Made by a program: the position numbers and the translations under genes | NCBI RefSeq assembly: GCF_006539945.1 | Contig: NZ_BJNZ01000009.1 | Span: forward strand, 1 to 64,000 | DNA: 64,000 nt | Origin: Cellulosimicrobium cellulans | GTDB taxonomy: Bacteria; Actinomycetota; Actinomycetes; Actinomycetales; Cellulomonadaceae | Direction of reading: 5' to 3' | In this document: positions 29,209 through 38,690 of the stretch, in pieces | Layout of the letters: every line of letters starts with the position of its first letter | How positions within the stretch are numbered: position 1 is the stretch's first letter | The notes under the pieces: generated by a model | The model's input: only the letters and a program-made list of their open reading frames with translations | Told to the model about the DNA's origin: nothing | The model's database searches: none

Positions 29209-30132
29209 ATGACGCAGGAGAGCTGGACCGTCACGGGTCCGCAGGCCATCGACCTGGCACGCGTACGGACGCTCGACGCGACCGTCATCGGCGGGCGCAT
29301 CGACGTGGTCGCGCACGACGACCCGACACGGACCGACACGCGCGTCGAGGTCCACTCGGTGGTCGGCCGCCCCCTGGACGTGCGCCTCGAGGGGACCGCG
29401 CTCCGGGTCGGCTACGGACCGTTCGTCGCGGGCTGGAAGGGATTCCTCGAGCGCTTCCGCACGTACACCGGCAAGGACGCGGCAGACGTGCACGTCGCCG
29501 TGCCGGCGACGACGCAGGTCAAGGTCGCGACCGTGCAGGGGGAGGCCCTCGTCGCGGGCGTGCGCGACGGCGCCCGGCTGGCGACCGTCTCCGGCTCCGT
29601 GATGACGAGCCGCACCCGCGGGGAGCTCCGCGTCGACACGGTCTCGGGCGAGGTCTCGGCGAGCGAGCACGACGGCCCGGTCCGCATGGACTCGGTGTCC
29701 GGCGGCCTCACGGCGACCGGATCGCTGCACTCGCTGCGCCTCGACTCGGTCTCGGGCTCCGTGACCGTCGACACCCGCACCACCCCGTCCGAGATCACCG
29801 TGAGCGCCGTCTCCGCCGACGTGCTCGTGCGCCTGCCCGACCCCGACGCCATGGACTACGCGATCCGCTGCGTGAGCGGAAGGCTCCTCGTGGACGGCGC
29901 CGAGCAGCGGGGGTCCGCGCGCTCGTTCCACCAGCCCGCGCGGTACGGGAGGGGCTCGCCGGTCCGGGTCTCCGCCGTCTCCGGCGACGTGACCGTCCTG
30001 CGGGGGGCTCCGGACGAGACCCCGTGGGACGGGAGTCCGGTGGAGGACGCCCCGGTGGACGCCGACGCCCCCGCGTGGGGGAGCCCGGGGACGCGGGGCG
30101 CCGCGTCCTCGGACGGGCCGGTGGACCGCTGA
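29209..30132 (+). CDS. DUF4097-family beta-helix protein (first copy)
   Basis: A 307-residue protein with the repeated short beta-strand pattern of DUF4097, in which motifs such as VSGSV, VSGEV and VSGGL recur from about residue 120 to 270, giving a predicted right-handed beta-helix. There is no signal peptide or membrane helix. The C-terminus is Asp/Pro-rich. DUF4097 proteins of Bacillus are linked to envelope-stress loci; function here is unknown. A longer start at 29161 exists, but the ATG at 29209 fits the homologous start TESWTV-type of the second copy (30802). Confidence 0.83.
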   Translation: MTQESWTVTGPQAIDLARVRTLDATVIGGRIDVVAHDDPTRTDTRVEVHSVVGRPLDVRLEGTALRVGYGPFVAGWKGFLERFRTYTGKDAADVHVAVPATTQVKVATVQGEALVAGVRDGARLATVSGSVMTSRTRGELRVDTVSGEVSASEHDGPVRMDSVSGGLTATGSLHSLRLDSVSGSVTVDTRTTPSEITVSAVSADVLVRLPDPDAMDYAIRCVSGRLLVDGAEQRGSARSFHQPARYGRGSPVRVSAVSGDVTVLRGAPDETPWDGSPVEDAPVDADAPAWGSPGTRGAASSDGPVDR

Positions 30133-30731
30133 TGGCCACCGTCTTCGCGCACGGCGAGCTCCGGCTCTACCTGCTGGCGCTCCTCGACACCGGGCCCAAG
30201 CACGGCTACGAGCTCATCACCGAGCTCTCCGAGCGCTTCGGCGGCACGTACCGGCCGAGCGCCGGGACCATCTACCCCCGCCTCGCGCGCCTCGAGGACG
30301 AGGGCCTCGTGCACCGCAGCGCCGACGGCCGCAAGACGACGTACGAGCTGACGCCCGCGGGGCGCGCGGAGATCGAGGCGCGTCGCGCCGACGTCGCCGC
30401 GCTGGAGCACGGCATCGCCGAGACGGTGCGCCAGCGCGCCGAGGCGCTGCGCGCCGACGTGCAGGGCTCGCTCAAGGGCCTGCGGGCCGAGCTCGCGGCC
30501 GCCGCGCAGACCGCGCGCGCCCGCCCGCGCGACGGCGGCCCCGACCCGCGGCGCCGCGAGTCCTACGCGTGGCGCATGGAGGCCGAGGCGCTGCTCCAGC
30601 GCTTCCGCGAGGACGTGCGCGCGGACCTGCGCCGCGCCGACGCCGCGAGCGTCGTCTCGGAGCTCACGGTCGACACCCTGCGCACCGTGCTCGACAGCGC
30701 GCGCAAGGCCGTGCGAGCGACCCTGCCCTGA
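30132..30731 (+). CDS. PadR-family transcriptional regulator
   Basis: A 199-residue PadR regulator. The winged helix occupies residues 1-80 (ELRLYLLALLDTGPKHGYELI, then GGTYRPSAGTIYPRLARLEDEGLV). The C-terminal 110 residues are long, charged and helical, suitable for dimerisation. Its ATG overlaps the stop of the first DUF4097 gene (TGATG), and the second DUF4097 gene follows after 70 bp. Two palindromes ahead of the operon are its likely targets, so I infer autoregulation and ligand-responsive derepression. Confidence 0.9.
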   Translation: MATVFAHGELRLYLLALLDTGPKHGYELITELSERFGGTYRPSAGTIYPRLARLEDEGLVHRSADGRKTTYELTPAGRAEIEARRADVAALEHGIAETVRQRAEALRADVQGSLKGLRAELAAAAQTARARPRDGGPDPRRRESYAWRMEAEALLQRFREDVRADLRRADAASVVSELTVDTLRTVLDSARKAVRATLP

Positions 30732-30801
30732 CCGACGATCACGAGAACCCCTCGACGAACGCATCGCCCCCCGAACCAGAGAACCGAACGAGGAGAAGCG
30801 C

Positions 30802-31605
30802 ATGAGCACCGAGTCCTGGGTCATCAACGACCCCCAGACCGTCGACGTCGCCGACGTCCGACGCGTCGTCGTCCAGCTCACCGACGGCGCGGTCGACGTC
30901 GTCGCCGACCCCGCGCGCGAGGCCGGGGCCCACCTCTACGTCAGCGAGGTGTCCGAGCGCCCGCTCCAGGTGAGCGTGCACGACGGCGAGCTGCGCGTCG
31001 GTTACGACTTCGCCGGCGTCGAGGGCCTCGTCGAGCGGGCGAAGGGCCTGCGCGACAAGGACCGCGCCGTCGTGCGGCTGACGGTCCCCGCGCACGTGCC
31101 CGTCAAGGTGACGACCGCGCGCGCCGCCGCGAGCGTCCTCGGCACGCAGTCGGACCTGTCCGTGACGACCGCGACGGGCGCCGTGCGCGTCCAGGGCGTG
31201 TCGGGCACGGCGTCGATCAAGACGGCGACGGGCGCCGTGGACGTCGGCGAGCACGTCGGCGACGTCCACGTGAGCACCGCGTCCGGGGCCGTCACGCTCG
31301 GCGGGACGCTCGGTCGCGTGTCCGTCAACACCGTGACGAGCGGCGTCGAGGTCGTGGCGCGCGAGAGCACCCCGCTCGTCGACGCGCGCACGGTCTCCGG
31401 CGACGTGGCCGTACGCCTCGGCGCCGGGTCGCCGGTCAACCTCAAGGCCCGCAGCGTCACGGGCAAGGCCGTGCTCGACGGCGTCCGCCTCGACTCGACC
31501 GCGCAGCGCACGACGTCGGTCGACCACGTCGACCAGCCCGGCGCGGGCGGCGCGTACGTCTCGGCGAACACCGTCTCGGGCGACCTCACGGTCTCGCGCG
31601 GCTGA
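30802..31605 (+). CDS. DUF4097-family beta-helix protein (second copy)
   Basis: A 267-residue protein related to the 29209 product (shared start pattern STESWVINDPQTVDVADV versus TQESWTVTGPQAIDLARV, and repeated VSG/TSG motifs). The repeated ATGAV, ASGAV and VSGDV motifs are spaced by about 20 residues and predict a beta-helix. No signal peptide or membrane segment is seen, so it is probably cytoplasmic. It lies 70 bp after padR with GAGGAGAAG just before the ATG. The gene ends at a hairpin terminator. Confidence 0.83.
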   Translation: MSTESWVINDPQTVDVADVRRVVVQLTDGAVDVVADPAREAGAHLYVSEVSERPLQVSVHDGELRVGYDFAGVEGLVERAKGLRDKDRAVVRLTVPAHVPVKVTTARAAASVLGTQSDLSVTTATGAVRVQGVSGTASIKTATGAVDVGEHVGDVHVSTASGAVTLGGTLGRVSVNTVTSGVEVVARESTPLVDARTVSGDVAVRLGAGSPVNLKARSVTGKAVLDGVRLDSTAQRTTSVDHVDQPGAGGAYVSANTVSGDLTVSRG

Positions 31606-31614
31606 GCCGTCCCT

Positions 31615-31652
31615 CGAGGTAGAGGCCCGGTCGTGACCGGGCCTCTACCTCG
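31615..31652. terminator. Perfect 18-bp hairpin built from an inverted 21-bp repeat unit
   Basis: 31615-31632 pairs exactly with 31635-31652, leaving a two-base centre. It lies between the second DUF4097 gene and the convergent SGNH-like gene, and fits a bidirectional terminator. Its right arm is the first of the local 21-bp tandem units and its left arm is an inverted unit. Confidence 0.75.
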
Positions 31653-31698
31653 TGTGACCGGGCCTCTACCTGACGTGACCAGGCCTCTACCTCGCCGG
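31636..31698. repeat. Three tandem copies of the 21-bp repeat family
   Basis: Units start at 31636, 31657 and 31678. They read ACCGGGCCTCTACCTCGTGT and variants, matching the 354-500 array at about 16 of 21 positions. They abut the stop codon of the minus-strand gene ending at 31701, exactly as the 354-500 array abuts the gene ending at 505. Confidence 0.85.
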
Positions 31699-31700
31699 GG

Positions 31701-32324
31701 TCAGACCGTGTCGTCCGGCAGACCGAGCCACGCGTGCCAGCCCGTGTGCAGCACGAGCCAGGCCATGAGCCCGTATCCCGCCTGTCCCGGGAAGCCGTTA
31801 CCGCTCTGCGCGAGGTCCGCGAGCCACTGCTCGTGCGTCACGAGCGGGCTGAACGTGTCCACGTACGGCACGCGGCGCCGGTTCGCGACGTCCGAGAAGG
31901 CGTGCGAGAGCTCGGCGAGCCGCTCGGCGTCGTGCGCGTGCCCCGGCGGGGGCCCGACGACGAACGTCGGCAGCCGGTGCGACTCCGCGACGTCGAGCAC
32001 GTTCGCGAGGTTGAGGCGCGAACGCGCGACGGACAGCCCCGCGTCGAGGTCGTGACGACCGAGGCCGATGACGAGGCGGTTGTCCACGTCCGGCTCCGGG
32101 GCGAACCGCCGCGCGGTCTCCGCCTCCCAGCGCTGGCTGAGCGCCGTCGTCGTCTCGCCGGGGATGGCGAGCGGGAACACGTACGCCGGCTGGGGGAAGC
32201 GCGTGCGCGCGACGACGCGCCCCGCCCACCCCAGGGCCTTCGCGTCGCCGACGCCGGCGCTCAGCTCGTCGCCGACGACGCAGATCCGTACCTCTCGACT
32301 CACCGCGTCTTCCACGGGCGCCAT
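31701..32324 (-). CDS. SGNH/GDSL-like protein lacking catalytic residues
   Basis: A 207-residue protein with the SGNH-hydrolase layout. Block I reads ICVVGDELSAGVGDA, where the catalytic serine of GDSL is glutamate. Block II (IPGETTTALSQRW) keeps the glycine. Block III reads GLGRHDLD in place of GxND. The C-terminal block, normally DGxHPNxxGY, reads NGFPGQAGY, losing the histidine and aspartate. The fold appears intact but hydrolase activity is unlikely by the usual mechanism. The 5' end overlaps no neighbour. The call is from pattern, without a structure. Confidence 0.8.
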   Translation of the reverse strand: MAPVEDAVSREVRICVVGDELSAGVGDAKALGWAGRVVARTRFPQPAYVFPLAIPGETTTALSQRWEAETARRFAPEPDVDNRLVIGLGRHDLDAGLSVARSRLNLANVLDVAESHRLPTFVVGPPPGHAHDAERLAELSHAFSDVANRRRVPYVDTFSPLVTHEQWLADLAQSGNGFPGQAGYGLMAWLVLHTGWHAWLGLPDDTV

Positions 32325-32417
32325 TCTCCCCGACGCGGGCGGCGCGGGTCGAAACGGGCCCGTGGGGACGGCGTGTCCAGCCGGACATAGGGGACGGACC
32401 GCCCGCGACCGGCCCGT

Positions 32418-33338
32418 TCAGAGCAGCGTCGCGCCCCAGGTGACCTCGTGCGAGTCGCCCGGCTCGAGCCGCACGAGGCGCTCGCCGGTACGGAACGCGT
32501 CCGCGATGCAGCTCATGGGCTCCGCCGCGACGCCGGAGCGGCGGAACGCGACGTCCCCGACGTGGTCGCCCGTGCAGACCTGCCAGGTGTCCATCGAGCC
32601 GTCCATCCAGACGGCCGACGTGCGGCCGTCGGGAGCGGAGAGCCTCATCCAGGACAGGCCGTCGGCGTCGCGCAGCACGTCGACGTACGCGTCGTCCAGG
32701 TCGACGCCCGCGAGCAGGCGCGGCTCGCGCAGGTCGTAGCTCCCCGCAGCGGGCTCGGTGCCGGTGGGCAGGAGACGCTCGTCGGTCGTGACGCGCGTCG
32801 CGGCGTCGAGGCGGAGCGTGCACTCGTCGAGGTTCGCGCCGTCGGCGGACAACCACGGGTGGAACCCGACCCCGTACGGCGCCGTCGCGGCGCCGACGTT
32901 CGTCGTGCGGACGTGGACGCGCAGCCCCGCGTCGTCGAGCGAGTAGGTCACGCGCGTGACGAGGTCGAACGGGTAGCCGGGCGACGGCGGCAGGTGCAGC
33001 TCCAGCGTCGCGCGCGACGCGTCGTGCTCGACGACGACCCAGCGCTGCCAGCACGCGAGCCCGTGCAGCGCGGTGCCGCGGTCGGGTTCCGAGACCGGCA
33101 CCTGGTACGTCGTGCCGTCCACCTCGTACGCGCCGTCGCGCAGGCGGTTGGGCCAGGGGAGCAGGACCGCGCCGTTGAACGCGGGCGCGACGTCGTTCTC
33201 CGCGAAGGGCGTGAAGACGGGCCGGCCGCCGACCGTGTACTCGCGCACGGCCGCTCCCACCTCGGTGATCGTCGCTGCGTGCTCGCCGTGGGCGATGCGG
33301 ACCTGGGTCCCCGAGGGGGCATGGGTGTTCACGCTCAC
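32418..33338 (-). CDS. Aldose 1-epimerase (mutarotase) family protein
   Basis: A 306-residue galactose-mutarotase-like protein that interconverts sugar anomers. Catalytic histidines are GTALHGL and GVGFHPW, and a glutamate lies in RLEPGDS near the C-terminus. Sugar specificity cannot be assigned. The GTG at 33338 was chosen; an ATG upstream is immediately followed by stop. It is divergent from the aldo/keto reductase gene across 102 bp, so both may share control. Confidence 0.88.
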   Translation of the reverse strand: MSVNTHAPSGTQVRIAHGEHAATITEVGAAVREYTVGGRPVFTPFAENDVAPAFNGAVLLPWPNRLRDGAYEVDGTTYQVPVSEPDRGTALHGLACWQRWVVVEHDASRATLELHLPPSPGYPFDLVTRVTYSLDDAGLRVHVRTTNVGAATAPYGVGFHPWLSADGANLDECTLRLDAATRVTTDERLLPTGTEPAAGSYDLREPRLLAGVDLDDAYVDVLRDADGLSWMRLSAPDGRTSAVWMDGSMDTWQVCTGDHVGDVAFRRSGVAAEPMSCIADAFRTGERLVRLEPGDSHEVTWGATLL

Positions 33339-33440
33339 ATACGGTACTCGGCGTGCGAGCGTGCGCGATGCGCTCTCGGCAGTCAGACTCGGTGCCCGGG
33401 TGTGTCTCCCGGCGTACCCGACGCAGCACGAGGAGGAACG

Positions 33441-34436
33441 ATGGAACGACAGGTGCTCGGACGCACGGGACGGCTCGTCTCGGTCGTCGGACTGGGAACC
33501 TGGCAGCTCGGCGCCGACTGGGGCGACGTGAGCGAGGACGACGCGCGCGCCGTGCTCGACGCCTCCGCCGAGGCCGGCGTGACGTTCTTCGACACCGCGG
33601 ACGTCTACGGCGACGGGCGCAGCGAGCAGATCATCGGCGGCTACCTCGCCGACAACCCGGGCCACGCGATCACCGTCGCGACGAAGATGGGTCGCCGCGA
33701 GGAGCAGGACGCGGACAACTACACGCTCGCCAAGTTCCGCGAGTGGACCGACCGGTCGCGCCGCAACCTGCGGACCGACCGCCTCGACCTCGTCCAGCTC
33801 CACTGCCCCCCGACGGCGGTCTACTCGCGCGACGAGGTGTACGACGGCCTCGACACTCTCGTCGCCGAGGGCGCGATCGCGAGCTACGGCGTGAGCGTCG
33901 AGACGGTCGACGAGGCGCTCACCGCCATCGCGCGTCCCGGCGTCGCGACCGTGCAGATCATCCTCAACGCCTTCCGGCTCAAGCCCCTCGACGCCGTCCT
34001 GCCCGCCGCGTCCGCGGCCGGTGTGGGCGTCATCGCGCGCGTCCCGCTGGCGTCCGGGCTGTTGTCCGGGAAGTACACGAAGGACACGACCTTCGCGGCC
34101 GACGACCACCGCACGTACAACCGCGACGGCAGCGCGTTCGACGTCGGCGAGACGTTCTCGGGCGTCGACTTCGAGACCGGCGTCCAGGCGGCGGCCGAGT
34201 TCACCACGCTCGTGCAGGACGTCGTCGGGCAGGACCTCACGCCCGCCCAGGTCGCGATCGCGTGGGTCTGGCAGCAGCCCGGCGTGTCGACCGTCATCCC
34301 CGGCGCGCGCAACGTCGAGCAGGCCCGCTCGAACGCCGCCGCGGGCGACGCGGACGTCCTCGGCCCGCTCTTCACCTCGGGGGTCCGCGAGATCTACGAC
34401 GAGCACCTGCGCGCCAAGATCCACGACCGCTGGTAG
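33441..34436 (+). CDS. Aldo/keto reductase
   Basis: A 331-residue NADPH-dependent aldo/keto reductase. The catalytic set is visible: D in FFDTADVYGDG with Y56, K in TVATKMGR and H in LVQLHCPP; the C-terminal NADP-binding loop is VIPGARNVEQARSN. AGGAGG four to nine bases before the ATG fixes the start. A strong bidirectional terminator follows. The natural substrate is unknown; it belongs to the group of yajO/tas-like reductases acting on aldehydes or sugars. Confidence 0.93.
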   Translation: MERQVLGRTGRLVSVVGLGTWQLGADWGDVSEDDARAVLDASAEAGVTFFDTADVYGDGRSEQIIGGYLADNPGHAITVATKMGRREEQDADNYTLAKFREWTDRSRRNLRTDRLDLVQLHCPPTAVYSRDEVYDGLDTLVAEGAIASYGVSVETVDEALTAIARPGVATVQIILNAFRLKPLDAVLPAASAAGVGVIARVPLASGLLSGKYTKDTTFAADDHRTYNRDGSAFDVGETFSGVDFETGVQAAAEFTTLVQDVVGQDLTPAQVAIAWVWQQPGVSTVIPGARNVEQARSNAAAGDADVLGPLFTSGVREIYDEHLRAKIHDRW

Positions 34437-34454
34437 TCGGCTCGTCGAGCACCG

Positions 34455-34493
34455 ACGACGAAGGCCCCCTCCGTGCGGAGGGGGCCTTCGTCG
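34455..34493. terminator. Bidirectional hairpin terminator, AKR / kgd
   Basis: A perfect 19-bp stem (34455-34473 with 34476-34494, two-base centre) lies between the convergent aldo/keto reductase (stop 34436) and kgd (stop 34519). Confidence 0.85.
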
Positions 34494-34518
34494 TGTCCAG
34501 GGCCGGAGCCCGGCGACC

Positions 34519-37500
34519 TCAGCGGGCGAACGCCTGCTCGAGCAGCACGGCCTGCTGGGCCTGGTGCTTCTTGGCCGTCCCTGCGGCGGTCGACGCCGAC
34601 GCCGGGCGGGAGACGACGCTCACGCGCGGCAGGTCCTCCGGCAGGTTGATGTGCACGAACGACCAGGCGCCCTGGTTCTCCGGCTCGTCCTGGACCCACA
34701 CGACCTCGGCGCCCGGGTACTTCGCGAGCTCGGCCCGGATGCCGTCGACGTCGAGCGGGTAGAGCTGCTCGAGGCGGACGATCGCCACGCCCTCGTCGCC
34801 GCGCTTGGTGCGCTCGGCGAGGAGGTCGTAGTACACGCGGCCCGTGCACAGGAGCACGCGGTCGACCTTCGCCGGGTCGGCCGTCGCGTCCGCGATGACG
34901 GGCTGGAACGTGCCGGTCGTGAAGTCCTCGACGCTCGACGCGGCGGCCTTGAGGCGCAAGAGCTGCTTGGGCGTGAAGACGATGAGCGGACGGCGCGGGC
35001 GCGCGTACGCCTGCCGGCGCAGCAGGTGGAAGTACGACGCGGGCGTCGACGGCTGCGCGACCGTCATGTTGTCCTCGGCGGCGAGCTGGAGGAACCGCTC
35101 GATGCGCGCGGACGAGTGGTCCGGCCCCTGGCCCTCGTAGCCGTGGGGGAGGAGCATGACGACCGAGGAGTACTGGCCCCACTTCTGCTCGGCGGACGAG
35201 ATGAACTCGTCGATCACCGTCTGGGCGCCGTTGACGAAGTCGCCGAACTGCGCCTCCCACAGCACGAGCGCGTCGGGACGCTCGACGGAGTAGCCGTACT
35301 CGAACCCGAGCGCGGCGTACTCCGACAGCGACGAGTCGTAGACCCAGAACTTGGCCTGGTCCGCCGACAGGTACAGCAGCGGCGTCCACTCGGCGCCGGT
35401 CTCGCGGTCGTGCAGGACGGCGTGGCGCTGCACGAACGTGCCGCGGCGCGAGTCCTGCCCGGCGAGGCGCACGGGCGTGCCCTCCGCGAGGAGCGAACCG
35501 AACGCGGCGAGCTCGCCGAAGCCCCAGTCGATGCCGCCCTCGACGGACATCTGGCGACGCTTCTCGAGGAGCTGCGCGAGCTTGGGGTGGACGGTGAAGC
35601 CCTCCGGTGGCGCGACGTGGACCTGGCCGACGCGCTCGAGGACCGAGCGGTCGATCGCCGTCTTCCAGCCGACCATCGTGCCGGCGTCCTCGAGCTGGGA
35701 CTCCGGACGCTCGAGGCCGGCGACGGGCTCACGGTCCGCGGCGGGCGTGAAGCCGCCCTCCTTGGTCTCGGTGAAGACGCGCTCGAGCTGGGCCTGGTAG
35801 TCCTGGAGGACGTGCTCGGCCTCCTCGAGCGTGATGTCGCCGCGCGCGACGAGGTTCTCGGTGTAGAGCTTGCGCACCGAGCGCTTGGCCTCGATGAGGT
35901 TGTACATGAGCGGCTGCGTCATCGAGGGGTCGTCGCCCTCGTTGTGCCCGCGGCGGCGGTAGCAGATCATGTCGATGATCACGTCGCGGTCGAACTGCTC
36001 ACGGAACGCGAAGGCCAGCTCCGCGACGCGCACGCACGCCTCGGGGTCGTCCCCGTTCACGTGGAAGATCGGGACCTGGTAGCCCTTGGCGACGTCGGTC
36101 GCGTAGGTCGTCGAGCGCGACGACGACGGGCCGGTCGTGAAGCCGACCTGGTTGTTGATGATGACGTGCACCGTGCCGCCCGTGCGGTACCCGCGCAGCT
36201 GGGCGAGGTTGAGCACCTCGGGCACGACGCCCTGGCCCGCGAAGGCCGCGTCGCCGTGGATGAGGATCGGCAGGACGGAGAACCCGTCGCCGCCCAGGTC
36301 GATACGGTCCTGCTTGGCGCGCACGATGCCCTCGAGCACCGGGTCGACCGCCTCGAGGTGGGACGGGTTGGCCGCGAGGTAGACCTTCGTCGTCGCCCCG
36401 CTCTCCGCGGTGAAGACGCCCTCGGTGCCGAGGTGGTACTTCACGTCACCCGAGCCCTGCACGCTCTTCGGGTCGAGGTTGCCCTCGAACTCCGCGAAGA
36501 TCTGCGCGTAGCTCTTGCCCGCGATGTTGGCGAGCACGTTGAGGCGGCCACGGTGGGCCATCCCGATGCCGACCTCGTCGAGGCCGTTCTCCGCCGCCTT
36601 CGACAGGATCGCGTCGAGCAGCGGGATCACCGACTCGCCGCCCTCGAGCGAGAAGCGCTTCTGCCCGACGAACTTCGTCTGCAGGAAGGTCTCGAACGCC
36701 TCGGCCGAGTTCAGGCGGCGCAGGATGCGGAGCTGGTCCTCGCGCGGCGTGCGCGCGTACCCGGACTCGAGGCGCTCCTGGAGCCACTTGCGCTGCGTGC
36801 GGTCGGCCAGGTGCATGTACTCCACGCCGACCGTGCGGCAGTAGGAGTCGCGCAGCAGCCCGAGGATGTCGCGCAGCGAGGACTTCGTCTTGCCGCCGAA
36901 GCCCCCCGTGGGGAACGTGCGGTCCAGGTCCCACAGCGTCATGCCGTGGTTCTGGATGTCGAGGTCCCCGTGCTTGCGCTGGCGGTACGCGAGCGGGTCG
37001 GTGTCCGCCATGAGGTGCCCGCGCGAACGGTAGGAGTGGATGAGCTCCGCGATCTTCGCGGGCTTGGCCGCCTCGATCTCGGCGTCCGTCGTGTTGTCGC
37101 GGACCCAGCGCACCGGCTCGTAGGGGATGCGCAGCGCGGCGAACACGCGGTCGTAGAAGCCGTCCTCGCCGAGGAGCTTCTGCGACAGGATCCGCAGGAA
37201 CTCGCCCGACTGGGCGCCCTGGATGATGCGGTGGTCGTAGGTCGACGTGATCGTCAGGACCTTCGAGATGCCCAGGCGCGCGAGGCGCTCGGTGGACGCG
37301 CCCGCGAACTCGGCGGGGTAGTCCATCGCGCCGACGCCGATGATCGTGCCCTGGCCGGCCATGAGGCGCGGGACCGAGTGCACGGTGCCGATGCCGCCCG
37401 GGTTGGTCAGCGAGATCGTCGTGCCGGCGAAGTCGTCGACGCCGAGCTTGCCGCCGCGCGCACGGCGCACGAGGTCCTCGTAGGCCGCCCAGAACTGGGC

Positions 37501-38340
37501 GAAGTCCATCGACTCGGCCTTCTTGATGCTCGGCACGAGGAGCTGGCGCGACCCGTCCGGCTTGGCGAGGTCGATCGCGAGACCGAAGTTGACGTGCGCC
37601 GGCTGGTTCACCGCGGGCTTGCCGTCGAGCTGCGTGTAGCTCGCGTTCATGACCGGCATGTCCGCCAGCGCCTCGACGAGCGCGAACCCGATGAGGTGCG
37701 TGAACGAGATCTTGCCCCCGCGGCCGCGCGCGAGGTGGTTGTTGATGACGATCCGGTTGTCGACCATGAGCTTGGCCGGCACCGCGCGCACCGACGTCGC
37801 CGTCGGCACCTGGATGCTGGCCTCCATGTTCGTCACGACGCGCGCTGCGGGGCCGCGGAGCTTCTGCACGTCGTCCGCGACGGTCTCCGCCTCGGCCGTC
37901 GGGGCGCCGGCGACCTTGCGGGCAGGGACCTGCGCGTACGGCGCGGTCGCGGGCTGGGCCGTCGCGACGGGGCGCGTCGCCCGGACCGCCTCGGCGGCGG
38001 CGTTGACCGCGGGGTCGGCCGGGAGCTTCGGGGGCTTGACGCGCTGCGCCGCCTCGGCGGCGGCCGAGCCGTCCGTCACGGCGGCGGGGACGGCCGGCGC
38101 GGCGGGGGCCGCCGGCGCCGCGGGGGCCCCGTTCACGGGCGTCGACGGCGCGCCGGCCGTCGTCGTGGCCTGCTCGGCACGCTCCGCCGGACGGTAGTCC
38201 TCGAAGAAGTCCCACCACGCGGGGTCCACCGCGTTCTTGTCCTGGAGGTACTGCTCGTACAGCTCGTCGACCAGCCACTCGTTCGCTCCGAACACGGAGC
38301 TTGCGTCGCTGATCGCCTCTGACTCAGCCTTCGGGGACAC
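34519..38340 (-). CDS. kgd: Multifunctional 2-oxoglutarate decarboxylase/dehydrogenase (Kgd)
   Basis: At 1,273 residues this is the actinobacterial fusion of an E2 succinyltransferase-like domain (about 165-400; catalytic [17 protein letters not shown]) and the E1 2-oxoglutarate dehydrogenase/decarboxylase body. The N-terminus ([23 protein letters not shown]) is the usual head and an Ala/Pro-rich linker (about 75-110) joins it to E2. Thiamine-binding and catalytic motifs include [18 protein letters not shown], with [13 protein letters not shown] and [12 protein letters not shown] further on. It catalyses the oxidative or decarboxylative step at 2-oxoglutarate in the TCA cycle. The GTG at 38340 gives the family N-terminus. 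Confidence 0.96.
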   Translation of the reverse strand: MSPKAESEAISDASSVFGANEWLVDELYEQYLQDKNAVDPAWWDFFEDYRPAERAEQATTTAGAPSTPVNGAPAAPAAPAAPAVPAAVTDGSAAAEAAQRVKPPKLPADPAVNAAAEAVRATRPVATAQPATAPYAQVPARKVAGAPTAEAETVADDVQKLRGPAARVVTNMEASIQVPTATSVRAVPAKLMVDNRIVINNHLARGRGGKISFTHLIGFALVEALADMPVMNASYTQLDGKPAVNQPAHVNFGLAIDLAKPDGSRQLLVPSIKKAESMDFAQFWAAYEDLVRRARGGKLGVDDFAGTTISLTNPGGIGTVHSVPRLMAGQGTIIGVGAMDYPAEFAGASTERLARLGISKVLTITSTYDHRIIQGAQSGEFLRILSQKLLGEDGFYDRVFAALRIPYEPVRWVRDNTTDAEIEAAKPAKIAELIHSYRSRGHLMADTDPLAYRQRKHGDLDIQNHGMTLWDLDRTFPTGGFGGKTKSSLRDILGLLRDSYCRTVGVEYMHLADRTQRKWLQERLESGYARTPREDQLRILRRLNSAEAFETFLQTKFVGQKRFSLEGGESVIPLLDAILSKAAENGLDEVGIGMAHRGRLNVLANIAGKSYAQIFAEFEGNLDPKSVQGSGDVKYHLGTEGVFTAESGATTKVYLAANPSHLEAVDPVLEGIVRAKQDRIDLGGDGFSVLPILIHGDAAFAGQGVVPEVLNLAQLRGYRTGGTVHVIINNQVGFTTGPSSSRSTTYATDVAKGYQVPIFHVNGDDPEACVRVAELAFAFREQFDRDVIIDMICYRRRGHNEGDDPSMTQPLMYNLIEAKRSVRKLYTENLVARGDITLEEAEHVLQDYQAQLERVFTETKEGGFTPAADREPVAGLERPESQLEDAGTMVGWKTAIDRSVLERVGQVHVAPPEGFTVHPKLAQLLEKRRQMSVEGGIDWGFGELAAFGSLLAEGTPVRLAGQDSRRGTFVQRHAVLHDRETGAEWTPLLYLSADQAKFWVYDSSLSEYAALGFEYGYSVERPDALVLWEAQFGDFVNGAQTVIDEFISSAEQKWGQYSSVVMLLPHGYEGQGPDHSSARIERFLQLAAEDNMTVAQPSTPASYFHLLRRQAYARPRRPLIVFTPKQLLRLKAAASSVEDFTTGTFQPVIADATADPAKVDRVLLCTGRVYYDLLAERTKRGDEGVAIVRLEQLYPLDVDGIRAELAKYPGAEVVWVQDEPENQGAWSFVHINLPEDLPRVSVVSRPASASTAAGTAKKHQAQQAVLLEQAFAR

Positions 38341-38690
38341 GCGAGGATCGCCCACTTTCACACACAGGTCGCTGTCGGTCACAGTCCGCGACCAGACGCG
38401 TGGCAGCACGCGCGAGGCGTGGCGCACGACGTCGGCACGGACTCGTCCGGATTCCGGACCACTCCAGCCTAGGCCCTCGGCGGCGGCCCAGGGGGCTGCG
38501 CGGGACGTTCGCGCGCGGCCTGTTCGCGGGTTCTTCACGCCGCGTCTGGGCCAGGCAAACATGACCCCACGCGGACCTCGTAGGACGGCAAGATCGCGGA
38601 ATTCCAGGCCATCGCGAGGTATCCGGGTCACGCGGTGTGATGGATCTCACGCGGCGTCGCTCGCCGGTGACCGCGCTGTCGAGGACGGGC
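38341..38690. other. Non-coding gap upstream of kgd
   Basis: This 350-bp region between kgd and the sensor kinase gene, both on the minus strand, holds no convincing gene. It contains the kgd promoter region (no clear sigma70 hexamers found) and a CRP-family-like palindrome at 38636-38651 about 296 bp ahead of kgd. Confidence 0.6.
38636..38651. promoter_or_regulatory. CRP/GlxR-type site
   Basis: TGTGA-TGGATC-TCACG matches the CRP-family consensus TGTGA-N6-TCACA at nine of ten half-site positions. Actinobacterial CRP homologues such as GlxR and Crp bind this kind of site. It could control kgd (to the left) or serve as a leftover site behind the kinase gene. Confidence 0.5.

Noticed and set aside
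34021-38322. A 1,433-residue open frame on the plus strand opposite kgd
   Set aside because: It is an antisense shadow of a conserved enzyme in GC-rich DNA: its amino acid make-up is arginine/aspartate/valine-rich and it lacks any motif, while the minus-strand frame has clear E2 and E1 signatures.
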